A stretch of DNA of 64,000 nucleotides from Antedon mediterranea (taxonomy: Eukaryota > Echinodermata > Crinoidea > Comatulida > Antedonidae), in the NCBI RefSeq assembly GCF_964355755.1, contig NC_092672.1:26966501-27030500 (forward strand), given 5' to 3'. Both the position numbers and the translations under genes were made by a program. This document shows, one piece after another, positions 63,932 to 64,000 of this stretch (position 1 is the stretch's first letter; every line of letters starts with the position of its first letter). The notes beneath the pieces were generated by a model, which did no database searches, was not told the DNA's origin, and saw only the letters and a list, made by a program, of their open reading frames with translations.

Positions 63932-63975
63932 GCAGAGCTTTCGGGCAACACTAGCCCTTCATCAGTGCAAGTGAA
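63932..63975 (-). other. Hammerhead ribozyme core, canonical, minus strand
   Basis: Minus strand reads CTGATGA, a GGGC/GCCC stem around TAGTGTT, GAAA, then GCTCTGCTA. Both invariant boxes (CUGAUGA and GAAA) are intact, with a possible 2-bp stem III (GC-TCT-GC) and a UA cleavage dinucleotide. Stem I pairing is not obvious. Hammerheads of this small type are described in Penelope-like elements; the element body would lie beyond 64000 or be lost. Confidence 0.55.
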
Positions 63976-64000
63976 GGAATTTGGCTATATATATATGAGA

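Overview
The window is animal nuclear DNA. It is AT-rich, with short exons split by long introns that have GT...AG ends, and about half of it is introns and old transposable elements. The gene content is secreted or cell-surface: Reeler, EGF-like, CUB and discoidin domains. Frequent 'taggcctag'-type words and (GACC)n-bearing repeats fit a marine deuterostome, most likely an echinoderm. That placement is inference from composition and gene families, not from a marker gene. I saw no prokaryotic or viral gene.

Layout. (1) 1-3394 is repeat-rich DNA inside or beyond the last visible intron of gene A. It includes a ~2.5 kb inverted-repeat element flanked by TTAA. (2) 18932 down to 3395 (minus strand) is gene A. 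It encodes a signal peptide, a Reeler domain over three exons, 14 single-exon EGF-like repeats, a Thr/Pro/Lys-rich mucin-like linker joined to EGF 15, and EGF 16. Its 3' end lies outside the window. (3) 18933-21149 is a 2.2 kb divergent intergenic region. (4) 21150-51883 (plus strand) is gene B. It is complete, with 39 exons and 1671 codons: signal peptide, Reeler domain with the same intron positions and phases as gene A, 25 EGF-like repeats, one CUB domain, 9 more EGF-like repeats, one transmembrane helix and a 14-residue tail carrying an ExxxLL sorting-type motif. (5) 56388-58028 (plus) is gene C, a small secreted protein with one F5/8 type C (discoidin) domain; its stop codon is split by the last intron. 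(6) 62945-63005 (plus) is the first exon of gene D, a paralogue of gene C with a similar promoter; the rest is outside the window.

Genes A and B are head-to-head paralogues. Almost every EGF repeat is one symmetrical phase 1-1 exon, so whole repeats can be added or lost without breaking frame. This is caught in the act at 33080-35325, where a tandem duplication made a second copy of one EGF exon while the copied neighbouring exon was deleted. Gene B is a single-pass surface protein with a very long extracellular stalk. Gene A shares the N-terminal half and adds a probably O-glycosylated spacer. Their ligands cannot be read from sequence.

Non-coding structure includes: an intronic array in gene A made of ~64 bp units copied from the end of an EGF exon plus its 5' splice site; a 15-unit, strictly 43-bp minisatellite in gene B; TTAA-flanked inverted-repeat elements; hammerhead-ribozyme-like cores of the type carried by Penelope-like elements; tRNA-derived SINE remnants; a LINE 3' remnant; and several perfect hairpins. 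All coordinates and translations were read by eye. No alignment, HMM or folding was run.
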